A DNA stretch of 64,000 nucleotides from JAJEFO01 sp022819605 (lineage in GTDB: Bacteria > Pseudomonadota > Alphaproteobacteria > Rhodobacterales > Rhodobacteraceae), in the NCBI GenBank assembly GCA_965221545.1, contig OZ244901.1, forward strand, positions 372,001-436,000, in the 5' to 3' direction. Below, in pieces: positions 51,749-60,374 of this stretch. The position numbers were made by a program, and so were the translations under genes. Every line of letters starts with the position of its first letter. Positions within the stretch are counted from its first letter, which is position 1. The notes under the pieces were generated by a model. That model was given only the letters and a program-made list of their open reading frames with translations, searched no databases and was not told the DNA's origin.

Positions 51749-52990
51749 TCAGTTTCTGCTGCGTGTCGCGTTGCGGTACCAGGCAACGATTATGGCGCGG
51801 CTGCCCGCGTCCATGGTTGAAACCGCGTTTGGCGGCGGCATGGCATGGGTCACGCCCGCTTGGAGAAATATCTGCCTTGCGTGGCGCGCGACGTCGGATT
51901 CCGTTTCCAGGACCACGCCGTTGGGAGGCCAGTGCATGCCTTCCCAAACCGGCTCGCGCGCGTGACACATCGAGCAGTTGCCAAGCACCACGTCGAAGGC
52001 ATCGCCAAACCCGTCGGCCGAAGCGAACTGCCGCTCAAGGGGCGTGAACGTACGCGCTTCGGCCTCTTCCAGGCTGTCGAGCATCGGTGCCACCGAAAGC
52101 CACGCCATGATGACGAAGAGAATGGCCGTGGCTGCCCAGGTCCAGTGCGGCCCCGATCCCGTCGCGTGCATCGTGTTGAAGTAGTGCCGGATCGTGACAC
52201 CGGTCAGGAACACCAGGCTCGCGATGATCCAGCTGTATTCCGTCGCGAAGGCAAGCGGATAGTGGATCGAGAGCATCAGGAAGATGACCGGCAAGGTCAG
52301 GTAGTTGTTGTGCGTTGACCTGAGCTTGGCGATCTTTCCGTATTCCGGATCGGGCGTGCGACCTGCCTTCAGGTCCTCCACGACAATTTTCTGGTTTGGA
52401 ATGATGATGAAGTAGACATTCGCAGTCATGATCGTCGCGGTGAACGCCCCGAGATGAATGAGCGCGGCACGGCCCGTGAAGAGCTGGTTGAGGCCCCAGC
52501 TCATTGCGACGATTATCAGGAAGAGAGCCAGCATCATCGCAGTGGGATGGTCGCCGAGCCTGGACTTGCAGAGAAAGTCGTACAGAAGCCAGCCCACGCC
52601 GATCGACGCGGCCGAGATCAGGATGCCCTGCCAAAGCGACAGGTCCGCCCTGGTCGGGTCGAGCAGGTACAGCTCTCCACCGAGCCAGTAGATGATCATG
52701 AGGAGTACAGCGCCCGACAGCCACGTCGTGTAGCTCTCCCACTTGAACCAGACCAGGTGCTCCGGCATGTTCTCTGGCGCGACGAGGTATTTCCGGATGT
52801 GGTAGAAGCCGCCCCCGTGCACCTGCCATTCCTCGCCGTGCACGCCTGCGGGCAGGTTTGGCACCTTCTTCAGCCCGAGATCGAGCGCGATGAAATAGAA
52901 CGACGAGCCGATCCAGGCGATCGCCGTGATGACGTGAAGCCAGCGGACTGCGAAGGCCACCCAGTCCCAGATTGCGACGAGGTCGTACAT
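51749..52990 (-). CDS. puuD: Membrane urate hydroxylase PuuD with C-terminal cytochrome c
   Basis: Oxidises urate to 5-hydroxyisourate and passes electrons to its own cytochrome c, the non-peroxide-forming bacterial uricase. The 413 residues comprise a ~300-residue membrane domain with about eight helices (WDWVAFAVRWLHVITAIAWI, SRLGDHPTAMMLALFLI, HNNYLTLPVIFLMLSIHYPL, TIRHYFNTMHA) and a C-terminal cytochrome domain with NCSMCH and axial Met in THAMPPP. ATG 52990 is chosen from the family start MYDLVAIWDWV. It is divergent from the LysR gene. Confidence 0.93.
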   Translation of the reverse strand: MYDLVAIWDWVAFAVRWLHVITAIAWIGSSFYFIALDLGLKKVPNLPAGVHGEEWQVHGGGFYHIRKYLVAPENMPEHLVWFKWESYTTWLSGAVLLMIIYWLGGELYLLDPTRADLSLWQGILISAASIGVGWLLYDFLCKSRLGDHPTAMMLALFLIIVAMSWGLNQLFTGRAALIHLGAFTATIMTANVYFIIIPNQKIVVEDLKAGRTPDPEYGKIAKLRSTHNNYLTLPVIFLMLSIHYPLAFATEYSWIIASLVFLTGVTIRHYFNTMHATGSGPHWTWAATAILFVIMAWLSVAPMLDSLEEAEARTFTPLERQFASADGFGDAFDVVLGNCSMCHAREPVWEGMHWPPNGVVLETESDVARHARQIFLQAGVTHAMPPPNAVSTMDAGSRAIIVAWYRNATRSRN

Positions 52991-53037
52991 GGCGTGCCTC
53001 CCTTGATGTCGATTCCGGGGCAGACTAGGCGGGCGAG

Positions 53038-53093
53038 CATTGTTCTGGTATTGAGGTAAGATACCAAGCTGCATCAAAAAAACCAGAACAATG
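53038..53093. promoter_or_regulatory. Long inverted repeat in the puuD-lysR promoter
   Basis: Perfect 12-bp arms CATTGTTCTGGT (53038-53049) and ACCAGAACAATG (53082-53093), 32 bp apart; the right arm includes the LysR start codon. Between them lies GGTAT-N9-ATACC. Probably the LysR operator controlling both divergent genes. Confidence 0.55.
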
Positions 53094-54023
53094 TCCTATT
53101 TCGACAACATCCGGACCTTCGTGCGTGTCTACGAACTAGGCAGCATGTCCGCCGCCGGGCGCGATCTCAGGATTTCGCCTGCGGTGACATCCTCGCGCAT
53201 TTCGCAGCTGGAAGAACATCTGAGCGTCCGCCTCTTTCAGCGCACGACGCGAAGCCTGACGCCGACCGAGCAGGGCCGGGCGTTCTACAGCGGCGCGTGC
53301 GCGGTTCTCGAGTCTGTCGAAAATGCCGAGGCCCAGGTGGTCAACATCACGGAAAATCCGAAGGGGTCGCTCTACGTCGCTGCACCACTCGGTGTCGGGC
53401 GTCGTCTTGTTGCGCCGCAAGTCCCGGAATTCCTGAATCTGTACCCGGAGGTAAGCGTCCGGTTGCGCCTGACCGATCGCAAGGTCGACCTGACGACGGA
53501 GGGCCTCGATCTCGCCTTCTTCCTCGGCAAGCCCGAGGACAGCAATCTCCGCATCCGCAAGTTCGCTGATGTTGAGCGCGTCCTCTGCGCTTCTCCCAAG
53601 TATCTCGAGAAGCACGGACATCCGTCTGACGGGGACGAACTCATTGCCGACGGGCATGAGTGCCTCAACCTGCGGTTTCCCGGCGCAACCGAATTCCAGT
53701 GGCGCCTGACAACGTCAGAGGGTCCCAAGCGGTTCCGGGTGACCGGGCGCTACGAGTCGGATGACGGGGACGTGTTGACCGACTGGTCACTCGCCGGACA
53801 CGGCGTCGCGTTGAAGCCAGTCTTCGAGGTGGCCGAGCACCTGAAGACCGGACGCCTTGTGCCGGTGGCGACAAAGACGCCGCCAGAACCGATCCAGATG
53901 GCTTGCCTGTTCACCCACCGCAGGCGGCAGGATCCAAAGACTCGGCTCTTCATGGAGTTCATGATCGAACGGGTCAGCGCGATTGTCCGAAATGCCGAGA
54001 AGCGGGTTCAACTGCCCCGGTAG
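53091..54023 (+). CDS. LysR-family regulator of purine catabolism
   Basis: A 310-residue LysR protein. The HTH spans LGSMSAAGRDLRISPAVTSSRISQ-type residues 17-40 (GSMSAAGRDLRISPAV seen), then NRTT-like LFQRTTRSLTPTEQGRAFY and an effector domain with SLYVAAPLGVGRRLVAPQV. It is divergent from puuD with a strong inverted repeat between them, and its 3' end overlaps uraH by 16 bp tail to tail. Likely controls puuD and perhaps the uraH/puuE units, responding to a purine breakdown product. Confidence 0.9.
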   Translation: MSYFDNIRTFVRVYELGSMSAAGRDLRISPAVTSSRISQLEEHLSVRLFQRTTRSLTPTEQGRAFYSGACAVLESVENAEAQVVNITENPKGSLYVAAPLGVGRRLVAPQVPEFLNLYPEVSVRLRLTDRKVDLTTEGLDLAFFLGKPEDSNLRIRKFADVERVLCASPKYLEKHGHPSDGDELIADGHECLNLRFPGATEFQWRLTTSEGPKRFRVTGRYESDDGDVLTDWSLAGHGVALKPVFEVAEHLKTGRLVPVATKTPPEPIQMACLFTHRRRQDPKTRLFMEFMIERVSAIVRNAEKRVQLPR

Positions 54024-54361
54024 GTCGAGTAGCCGAAGGGCGAGAGAAGCAGCGGCACATGGTAGTGCGATGCCTCGGGCATGCAGAACCTGACGGGAAC
54101 GACATCGAGAAATCGCGGTCTTTCGGCAGACGCTTCGGTGGCGGCGTGATAGTCTCCTGCGTGAAAGACGAGCTCGTAGACGCCGGTCGCGAAGCTGTCC
54201 TCGGGCAGGATCTGTTCGTCCGTCCGCCCGTCGCTGTTCGTCACGAGCGTCTTGAGGTGCGTGCGCGTGCCGCCCTCGATCTTGAAGAGCTCGATTTTCA
54301 GCCCCTCGGCAGGGCAGCCATGGGCCGTGTCGAGCACGTGCGTTGTGAGGTATCCCGCCAT
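54008..54361 (-). CDS. uraH: 5-Hydroxyisourate hydrolase (transthyretin-like)
   Basis: Hydrolyses 5-hydroxyisourate, the PuuD product, to OHCU. The 117 residues carry the family motifs AGYLTTHVLDTAHGCPAEGL (active-site His), LVTNSDGRTDE (Arg), the His in SHYHVPLLLSPFGY and the C-terminal YRGS tetrapeptide. ATG 54361 is chosen over an upstream frame extension. It is divergent from the puuE fusion gene. Confidence 0.95.
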   Translation of the reverse strand: MAGYLTTHVLDTAHGCPAEGLKIELFKIEGGTRTHLKTLVTNSDGRTDEQILPEDSFATGVYELVFHAGDYHAATEASAERPRFLDVVPVRFCMPEASHYHVPLLLSPFGYSTYRGS

Positions 54362-54437
54362 GTCAGTTCCTCCTGCATTCAACGCCTTATATCCTCGGAC
54401 ACCGCCGGGCCGCAAAGCGCACCTGTCAGAAGGCACC

Positions 54438-54454
54438 TTCAAGTATATTTTGAA
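54438..54454. promoter_or_regulatory. Candidate LysR-type box between uraH and puuE
   Basis: Inverted repeat TTCAA-N7-TTGAA in the 149-bp divergent region, followed closely by CAATTCAATTG at 54458-54468. The T-N11-A-like form suits the neighbouring LysR regulator; inference only. Confidence 0.35.
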
Positions 54455-54510
54455 GTGCAATTCAATTGTCTTGGTTTACAAGTGGCAAACCTTGGAGATG
54501 GAGGCCATCC

Positions 54511-55923
54511 ATGACGCGTTATCCTCGTGACATGATCGGTTACGGCGCATCGCCGCCCGATGCCAACTGGCCGGGCGGGGCAAAGATCGCCGTGCAATTC
54601 GTCCTGAACTACGAAGAGGGCGGCGAAAACTGCATTCTCCATGGCGACGCGGCCTCGGAAGCGTTCCTCTCGGAAGTCACCGGCGCCCAGCCCTGGCCGG
54701 GACAACGCCACTGGAACATGGAGTCGATCTACGAATACGGCGCGCGCGCAGGGTTCTGGCGGGTCCACAAGATCCTGAAGGACGTTCCGGTCACGGTTTA
54801 CGGCGTGGCGACGGCGCTTGCCAGGGCGCCCGAGCAGGTCGCGGCAATGCAGGCGGCCGGCTGGGAGATCGCGAGCCATGGGCTGAAATGGATCGAGCAC
54901 AAGGACATGCCCGTTGAGGAGGAGCGTGCGCAAATCCGCGAGGCGATCCGCCTCCATGCCGAGGTGACGGGAGAACCCCCGCGCGGCTGGTACACCGGGC
55001 GCTGCTCCATGAACACGGTCGACCTGGCGGCGGAGGAAGGCGAGTTCGCCTACATCGCAGACAGCTATGCCGACGATCTTCCGTACTGGATCCGGGCGAG
55101 CGGAAAGGACCAGTTGATCGTGCCTTACACGCTGGATTGCAACGACATGCGGTTCGCAATCCAGGCCGGGTTTGCGTCCGGAGACGATTTCGAGACGATG
55201 GTGAAAGACGCATTCGACGTGCTCTACGAGGAGGGTCAGGCCGGCGTTCCGAAGATGTTGTCGGTCGGGCTTCATTGCCGGCTGATCGGTCGCCCAAGCC
55301 GTGCGGCCGCGCTGCGCCGGGTGCTGGAGCATTTCCGTAGCCACGACGGTGTCTGGTTCGCGACGCGGCTCCAGATCGCCGAGCATTGGGCTGCGGAACA
55401 TCCTCCGGTGCACAAGGTGCGGCCCTCGGAAATGGACCGGGAGACCTTCGTGGCCGAATTTGGCGGGGTCTTCGAGCATTCTCCCTGGATCGCCGAGGAT
55501 GCACACGCGCTCGAACTTGGGCCGATGCATGACAGCGCTGTCGGGGTTCATGCCGCGCTGGTTCGCATTTTCCGCGCGGCGCCCAGCAAAAGGCGCCTTG
55601 AAGTGCTGGCTGCGCATCCAGACCTTGCTGGCAAGCTGGCCCAAGCCAAGCGGTTGACGGACGAGTCGACCGCCGAGCAGGCCTCGGCCGGTCTCGATGC
55701 ACTGACCGACAAGGAGCAAGCGACGTTTACGAAGTTGAACGACGCTTACACTTCCAAGTTCGGATTTCCTTTCATTGTCGCCGTGCGTGACAACACCAAG
55801 GCATCGATCATGGAGGCATTCCGCCGCCGGATCGACAGCGCCCGGGACGCCGAGTTCGCGGAAGCCTGTCGGCAGGTCGAACGGATCGCAGAGCTCAGGC
55901 TGCGGGAGAAACTTGGCGCATGA
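54511..55923 (+). CDS. puuE: Allantoinase PuuE fused to OHCU decarboxylase UraD
   Basis: A 470-residue bifunctional purine enzyme. Residues ~1-305 form a polysaccharide-deacetylase-type PuuE allantoinase (DMIGYGASPPDANWPGGAKI, VQFVLNYEEGGENC, GWEIASHGLKWIEH, GWYTGRCSMNT, SVGLHCRLIGRP with metal/catalytic His). Residues ~315-470 form UraD, converting OHCU to (S)-allantoin (FEHSPWIAEDAH, VLAAHPDLAGKLAQAKRLT, FPFIVAVRDNTKASI). Thus consecutive activities after UraH are on one chain in the order UraD product then PuuE substrate. ATG 54511 follows GGAGGC. Overlaps allA by 4 bp. Confidence 0.94.
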   Translation: MTRYPRDMIGYGASPPDANWPGGAKIAVQFVLNYEEGGENCILHGDAASEAFLSEVTGAQPWPGQRHWNMESIYEYGARAGFWRVHKILKDVPVTVYGVATALARAPEQVAAMQAAGWEIASHGLKWIEHKDMPVEEERAQIREAIRLHAEVTGEPPRGWYTGRCSMNTVDLAAEEGEFAYIADSYADDLPYWIRASGKDQLIVPYTLDCNDMRFAIQAGFASGDDFETMVKDAFDVLYEEGQAGVPKMLSVGLHCRLIGRPSRAAALRRVLEHFRSHDGVWFATRLQIAEHWAAEHPPVHKVRPSEMDRETFVAEFGGVFEHSPWIAEDAHALELGPMHDSAVGVHAALVRIFRAAPSKRRLEVLAAHPDLAGKLAQAKRLTDESTAEQASAGLDALTDKEQATFTKLNDAYTSKFGFPFIVAVRDNTKASIMEAFRRRIDSARDAEFAEACRQVERIAELRLREKLGA

Positions 55924-56447
55924 GCAGGACCCTCTTGGCACAACCCCTCACATCGGAGGCCTTCGCGCCGTTCGGCGATGTTCTCGAAGCCAGAGGCGAT
56001 CCCGACAGGATAATCAATCGCGGCCGTTGCGGCCGATTCCACGACCGTGCCCGTCTCGACTTTGGACCTGATGGGTGTGCGGGCATCAGCATCTTCCGGA
56101 GCAAGACTGTCGCATGGCCAGTGGAAATTGCCCTCGTCGAGCGGCATCCGGAAGGCAGTCAGGCCTTCGTGTCGATGTCCGGTCATCCCTTTCTGGTCGT
56201 GGTCGCGCCGGACGAGGGCGGCATGCCGGGCGTGCCGTGCGCCTTCATCGTCGCGCACGGTCAGGGCGTGAACTTCCACCGTGGAACATGGCACGGGGTT
56301 CTGACGCCCCTCCATGCACCGGGACTCTTCGCGGTCGTGGATCGGATTGGGGACACTCCGAACCTTGAGGAGCGCTGGTTCGACCCTCCGTACCTCGTCG
56401 AGCAAGGAGAGAGCGGCGCCGATGCGGATGTGGCGCAGGCATCATGA
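55920..56447 (+). CDS. allA: Ureidoglycolate lyase AllA
   Basis: Cleaves (S)-ureidoglycolate to glyoxylate and urea. The 175-residue cupin-like protein has PLTSEAFAPFGDVLEARGDP, ISIFRSKTVAWPVEIALVER, HPEGSQAFVSMSGHPFLVVV and GVNFHRGTWHGVLTPL as in AllA. Translation is coupled to puuE-uraD by the ATGA overlap. Confidence 0.93.
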   Translation: MSRTLLAQPLTSEAFAPFGDVLEARGDPDRIINRGRCGRFHDRARLDFGPDGCAGISIFRSKTVAWPVEIALVERHPEGSQAFVSMSGHPFLVVVAPDEGGMPGVPCAFIVAHGQGVNFHRGTWHGVLTPLHAPGLFAVVDRIGDTPNLEERWFDPPYLVEQGESGADADVAQAS

Positions 56448-56463
56448 CAGGGAGGAGACACTT

Positions 56464-56568
56464 GTGACCGATGCATCGATCGGGATGCCGGAGATCAATT
56501 CCACGATCCAAGTTGCCCTCCGGCGCCGCGCCGCGTGGTTTCGCATGCTTCATGCGAGATCACGCTGA
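56464..56568 (+). CDS. Small ORF after allA (34 aa), possibly vestigial
   Basis: GTG at 56464 with an excellent GGAGGAG site at 56451-56457. The product starts TDASIGMPEINSTIQVALRR and stops after 34 codons. No family recognised. It may be the truncated start of a former third gene of the puuE-allA operon. The remaining ~190 bp to the convergent cupin gene holds nothing recognisable. Confidence 0.35.
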   Translation: MTDASIGMPEINSTIQVALRRRAAWFRMLHARSR

Positions 56569-56755
56569 CGACCGGATCCTGGTCTTTCTTGTCGTCCCGC
56601 CAGTCCGGGTTCGCCCTTGCTTCTGGAATCCGGCGGTTGGCGCGTTTCTGAGATGCTTGGGGAACGTCACCGTGTCGGAGAGACCTGCGGGCGCAGGAGT
56701 CGGCGGCAGTTATCGGGGCGGGTTCTGCGACACGGGCGCGAACCGCCCTGCGCGC

Positions 56756-57598
56756 TCACATGTCGGTCGCGCCAACTGCAGGTGTGAGTGCCATGTGACG
56801 GTTGACGTCCTTGTAGAGTAGGTAGCGGAAGCGGTCAGGACCGCCGGCGTAGCATGCCTGCGGGCAGAAGGCGCGGAGCCACATGTAGTCCCCGGCCTCC
56901 ACCTCGACCCAGTCCTGGTTGAGCCGGTAGACGGCCTTGCCTTCGAGCACGTAGAGGCCGTGCTCCATGACGTGAGTTTCGGCGAAGGGAATGACGGCAC
57001 CGGGTTCAAGAGTCACGATATTGACGTGCATGTCATGGCGCATGTCTTCCGGGTCGACGAATCGCGTGGTGGCCCACTTCGCGTCCGTTCCGGGCATGGG
57101 TGCCGGTGCGATGTCCTGCTCGTTGGTGATGATGACGTCGGGGTCAGGGAGACCGTCGACGCGTTCGTACGCCTTGCGGATCCAGTGAAATCGGCATGCA
57201 GCATCGCTCTCGTTCCTGAGCGCCCAGTCCGTTTCCGGCGGCAGGTAGACATAGCTTCCAGGCTTGAGCGCGTGTACCTTTCCTTCGATGGCAATCTTGG
57301 CCGTGCCGTCAACGACGAAGATGACACCCTCTGCGCTGGAGTCGGTTTCCGGCCTTTCGGATCCACCGCCTGGGGCGACCTCCATGATGTATTGGGAGAA
57401 GGTCTCGGCAAACCCACTGAGCGGACGCGAAAGAACCCATAATCGCGTGTCCGTCCAAAAGGGCAGGCAGCTCGTGACGATGTCCTGCATGGTGCCCTTG
57501 GGAATGACAGCGTACGCCTCCGTGAACATGGCACGATCCGTCAGCAGCTGGTGCTGCGGCGGGTGCCCTCCTGTCGGGGCGAAGTAGCGTGAGGTCAT
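56756..57598 (-). CDS. (S)-Ureidoglycine aminohydrolase (bicupin, UGHY/AllE-like)
   Basis: A 280-residue bicupin with a manganese site in the C-terminal cupin, releasing ammonia from (S)-ureidoglycine to give ureidoglycolate. Family features are MTSRYFAPTGGHPPQHQLLT, AYAVIPKGTMQDIVTSCLPF, PGSYVYLPPETDW, and the metal motif IPFAETHVMEHGLYVLEGKA with GDYMWLRAFCPQACYAGG. ATG 57598 is chosen as family start. It converges on allA. Allantoate-hydrolysing enzyme is not visible in the window; some databases label this family bifunctional with allantoicase. Confidence 0.9.
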   Translation of the reverse strand: MTSRYFAPTGGHPPQHQLLTDRAMFTEAYAVIPKGTMQDIVTSCLPFWTDTRLWVLSRPLSGFAETFSQYIMEVAPGGGSERPETDSSAEGVIFVVDGTAKIAIEGKVHALKPGSYVYLPPETDWALRNESDAACRFHWIRKAYERVDGLPDPDVIITNEQDIAPAPMPGTDAKWATTRFVDPEDMRHDMHVNIVTLEPGAVIPFAETHVMEHGLYVLEGKAVYRLNQDWVEVEAGDYMWLRAFCPQACYAGGPDRFRYLLYKDVNRHMALTPAVGATDM

Positions 57599-58017
57599 GA
57601 CAACTCCAGGAATGGCGACACGACGATAGAATAAGGCGTGCACGCCAGCAGCGAACATACGGAACTTCGCGACAGCACCTTTCGGAAAATCAGGCAAATC
57701 CCGAGCGCCCATCGAAACACGCAGATTCGGCAATGCTGCGAACCGCAACCGACAGTCACCATCGAGTTCAAGGTCTCGTCTGGACGATATGTACCTTCTT
57801 TGCCGCTGACCACTTGATTTATTTCGCACCGAGCGCAACTTCCGCACCCGCCGCCCGAAAACGGTCCAAGTTGCCGTGAATCGTGCATGGCACGAAGCCA
57901 AACACGCAGACGTCAATCTCCGCGATGATCCGACTTGGATTTCGTCCGTTCCTCGCGTCGCGTCGGGCTTACTCCAATCATTGGAACAAAGAAAGAAGAA
58001 ATGAGCCTGTGCGGTCC
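57599..58017. other. Intergenic region between purine and second inositol loci
   Basis: About 420 bp upstream of the bicupin gene and downstream of the ribokinase gene. A minus-strand open frame (57595-57888) includes a Cys-rich GGGCGSCARC segment but no recognisable domain. Contains the promoter of the bicupin gene by position. Confidence 0.4.
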
Positions 58018-58968
58018 CTACGTGTGAAGTGGTGCGCTTGTTTCCTGATCATTATGCAGCAATTGGTCGATTTCACGTCGCGACGGCATTGATGGTGCGG
58101 TCCCTGGACACGTGACCGAGATGCCCGCCGCCGCGCAGGCGAAACGTACGGCGTCGACAGGTGCCTGTCCCTCGGAAAGTGCGGTTGCAAACCCGCCATT
58201 GAATGCGTCGCCGGCCCCGGTGGTCTCGACAACTTCATCGGCGGCGAATGCAGGCACGTGGACTGATTCGGACGCATCCATGTAGTATGCGCCGCTTTCC
58301 CCAAGCGTGATGATGGCTGCGCCTGCTCCGGCAGCGAGAAGCGCTTCCGCCGCGCGGTCGGCATCCTCGACGGAAGCGACCGGGATGCCGGTGAGTCCCT
58401 CCGCCTCGGATTCATTCGGTGTCACGAAATCGCAGAGCGCGAGCATTCCGGGCGGCAAATCCGCGGCCGGAGCCGGGTTGAGTATGGTGCGGACCCTGGC
58501 GCCTCGTGCAATCTCAAGCGCCCTGAATGCCGCGTCGATCGGCTGCTCAAGCTGCGTGACGAGGATGCCGGCACCCTCGATCAGGTTTCTGCGCGCCTCG
58601 ATGTCCTCCACGGAAATTTCCCGCGCGGCCCCCGGGGAGACGATGATCGCGTTGTCGCCGGTGTTGTCGTCCACATAGATGAAGGCTGCGCCCGTGTAGC
58701 TGTCTTCGTGCTGGGTGACGACCGGCGTGACCCCCGCGTTTCTCCAGGTCTCCAGCGCAATGTCGGCGAAGGCATCCTTGCCAAGCCGGGTCACGAAATG
58801 CACGTTTCCGCCCGCTCTCGCCGCAGCGACCGCCTGGTTCGATCCCTTTCCGCCCGGACCGAGGACGAAGCTGTTGCCAAGGATCGTTTCGCCCATTCGC
58901 GGCATTCGCTCGGCGCGATAGGACGTGTCGGCGACGAAGACGCCAAGGATCACGATTTCCCCGCTCAA
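58018..58968 (-). CDS. rbsK: Ribokinase-like sugar kinase (PfkB family)
   Basis: ATP-dependent sugar kinase of 316 residues. Signatures are MPRMGETILGNSFVLGPGGK (substrate binding, N-terminal PfkB motif), GGKGSNQAVAAARAGG, NPAPAADLP, TPNESEAEGLTG and the C-terminal catalytic DEVVETTGAGDAFNGGF with the base Asp. This fits RbsK more than IolC-type kinases. It closes the minus-strand inositol/sugar operon, 7 bp after the FucU-like gene, suggesting the operon also handles ribose, fucose or a related sugar. Confidence 0.88.
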   Translation of the reverse strand: MSGEIVILGVFVADTSYRAERMPRMGETILGNSFVLGPGGKGSNQAVAAARAGGNVHFVTRLGKDAFADIALETWRNAGVTPVVTQHEDSYTGAAFIYVDDNTGDNAIIVSPGAAREISVEDIEARRNLIEGAGILVTQLEQPIDAAFRALEIARGARVRTILNPAPAADLPPGMLALCDFVTPNESEAEGLTGIPVASVEDADRAAEALLAAGAGAAIITLGESGAYYMDASESVHVPAFAADEVVETTGAGDAFNGGFATALSEGQAPVDAVRFACAAAGISVTCPGTAPSMPSRREIDQLLHNDQETSAPLHT

Positions 58969-58975
58969 CGGTTCA

Positions 58976-59428
58976 TCACGCGTCAGGCGGAATCACGCCC
59001 TTGCGGAACATGAAGCATCCGTAGAATCGCCGCTCCCCGGTCTGGATCACGGCATAGGCTTCACGGGCAAGGTCGTAGAAGGCGAAGCGCTCGATGCCGA
59101 TCAGCGCGCGGTGCCTGTCTTCTGAGGAGTCGATTGCGGCCTGCACCTCCTCCTGCACGGGCGGCACTTCGTCCGGCGCATCGACAACCTCCATGCGTCC
59201 GGCGAAGTCGTCGACGAAGGTGTCGAGAGGCAACACCGACAGCACGGCCTCGGCCGCTTCGGCCGCCGTCAGGTTGTCCATGCGCAGGAGTTCGCCCAGC
59301 GTCGTGCTGCGCGCGATCGAATCCGCGGGAAAGTTCGTGTCCGAGATGATCAGGACATCGCCATGACCCATGGCCCGCAGCGCGTAGAGGACATCGGCGT
59401 TCAGCCGGGGGTCGATTCCTTTCAGCAT
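58976..59428 (-). CDS. RbsD/FucU-family sugar mutarotase
   Basis: A 150-residue pyranase/mutarotase that equilibrates sugar anomers for kinase use. It has MLKGIDPRLNADVLYALRAM, GHGDVLIISDTNFPADSIA (conserved His-Gly-Asp) and ERFAFYDLAREAYAVIQTGE with RFYGCFMFRKGV at the C-terminus, fitting FucU-type members. It lies next to a ribokinase, the usual partner of this family. Confidence 0.9.
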   Translation of the reverse strand: MLKGIDPRLNADVLYALRAMGHGDVLIISDTNFPADSIARSTTLGELLRMDNLTAAEAAEAVLSVLPLDTFVDDFAGRMEVVDAPDEVPPVQEEVQAAIDSSEDRHRALIGIERFAFYDLAREAYAVIQTGERRFYGCFMFRKGVIPPDA

Positions 59429-59543
59429 GCATTCCCTTTCAGCAAGTTGGTCGTTTCGGCGGGATGGACTTTTCGAACCGGACGTCCTGAACAGGTTGAC
59501 TCAATTCCGCGACATGTCAATTCGGCAGGCACGCCAACATCGG

Positions 59544-60374
59544 TCAAGCTGCCTTGAGATTTGCCAGCACGTCGCGCGCGGCCGCAACAAGCGGCGCCTC
59601 AACGTCCTTGAGTATCTGCACCCGGTCGAACCGGTCAGGATCGCGATTCACGGATTCTCGAAGCGCTTGCCCAAAGGCCATGCGCAACTCGGTGCCGATG
59701 TTGAACTTGCAGATGGCAGATTCGCGAGCGAGACGTCGGCGTTGAACGGACGGGACACCCGAGCCGCCGTGAATCACCAGGGGAATGTCCGTCAATGCCT
59801 CGATCGCCGCAATTCTGGCCTCATCGAGCCCGCCGGACTGCTCCTGCTGCAGATGCACATTGCCAACCGAGACTGCCATCGCGTCTACGGCGGTATCGCG
59901 GGCAAACTGCGCTGCCTCGTCAGGGTCGGTGCCGGCAGAAGATTCTCCCTGGTCATATCCCACGAAGCCGATTTCGCCCTCGCAGGAGATGCCGGCGCCA
60001 TGTGCCAGTTCCGCAACCGCTGCCGTCTCGTCGATGTTCTGCGCCAGCGGCTTGCGGGAGCCGTCGAACATCAGGGAAGTGAAACCCGCATCCAGCGCCG
60101 CCTTGCACTCGTCCATCGTGTACCCGTGGTCGAGATGCGCGACCACCGGCACGTCCGCTTCGTTCGCGAGGTGACGAAACATCCGACCCAGAATCGGCAG
60201 CGGCGAATGTGCCCGGCAGGACGGTCCCGCCTGCAGGATGACAGGGCAGTTCTCCGCTTCCGCAGCTTCGACGTAGGCTCGCATGTCTTCCCAGCCCAAC
60301 GTCACGAGGCCTGCAACCGCGTATCTTCCGGCAAGCGCCGGCTGCAGCACCTCCGAAAGCGTCGCCAGCGTCAT
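59544..60374 (-). CDS. Class II ketose-bisphosphate-type aldolase (IolJ-like)
   Basis: Zn-dependent class II aldolase of 276 residues. By position it cleaves 6-phospho-5-dehydro-2-deoxygluconate to DHAP and malonate semialdehyde (IolJ role). Motifs are PVVAHLDHGYTMDECKAALD with zinc His, GFTSLMFDGSRKPLAQNI, CEGEIGFVG, AMAVSVGNVHL and HGGSGVPSVQRRRLARES with NIGTELR phosphate-binding region. The ATG at 60374 overlaps the iolB stop (ATGA). A 115-bp gap separates it from fucU. Confidence 0.87.
   Translation of the reverse strand: MTLATLSEVLQPALAGRYAVAGLVTLGWEDMRAYVEAAEAENCPVILQAGPSCRAHSPLPILGRMFRHLANEADVPVVAHLDHGYTMDECKAALDAGFTSLMFDGSRKPLAQNIDETAAVAELAHGAGISCEGEIGFVGYDQGESSAGTDPDEAAQFARDTAVDAMAVSVGNVHLQQEQSGGLDEARIAAIEALTDIPLVIHGGSGVPSVQRRRLARESAICKFNIGTELRMAFGQALRESVNRDPDRFDRVQILKDVEAPLVAAARDVLANLKAA

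Noticed and set aside
54439..55941. 500-codon minus-strand frame opposite puuE-uraD
   Set aside because: Antisense shadow; the plus strand encodes recognisable PuuE and UraD domains with start site and coupling to allA.
57595..57888. Cys-rich small protein (GGGCGSCARC) on the minus strand
   Set aside because: The cysteines occur in a frame without start-site support or domain match; the upstream promoter region of the bicupin gene explains the open stretch.
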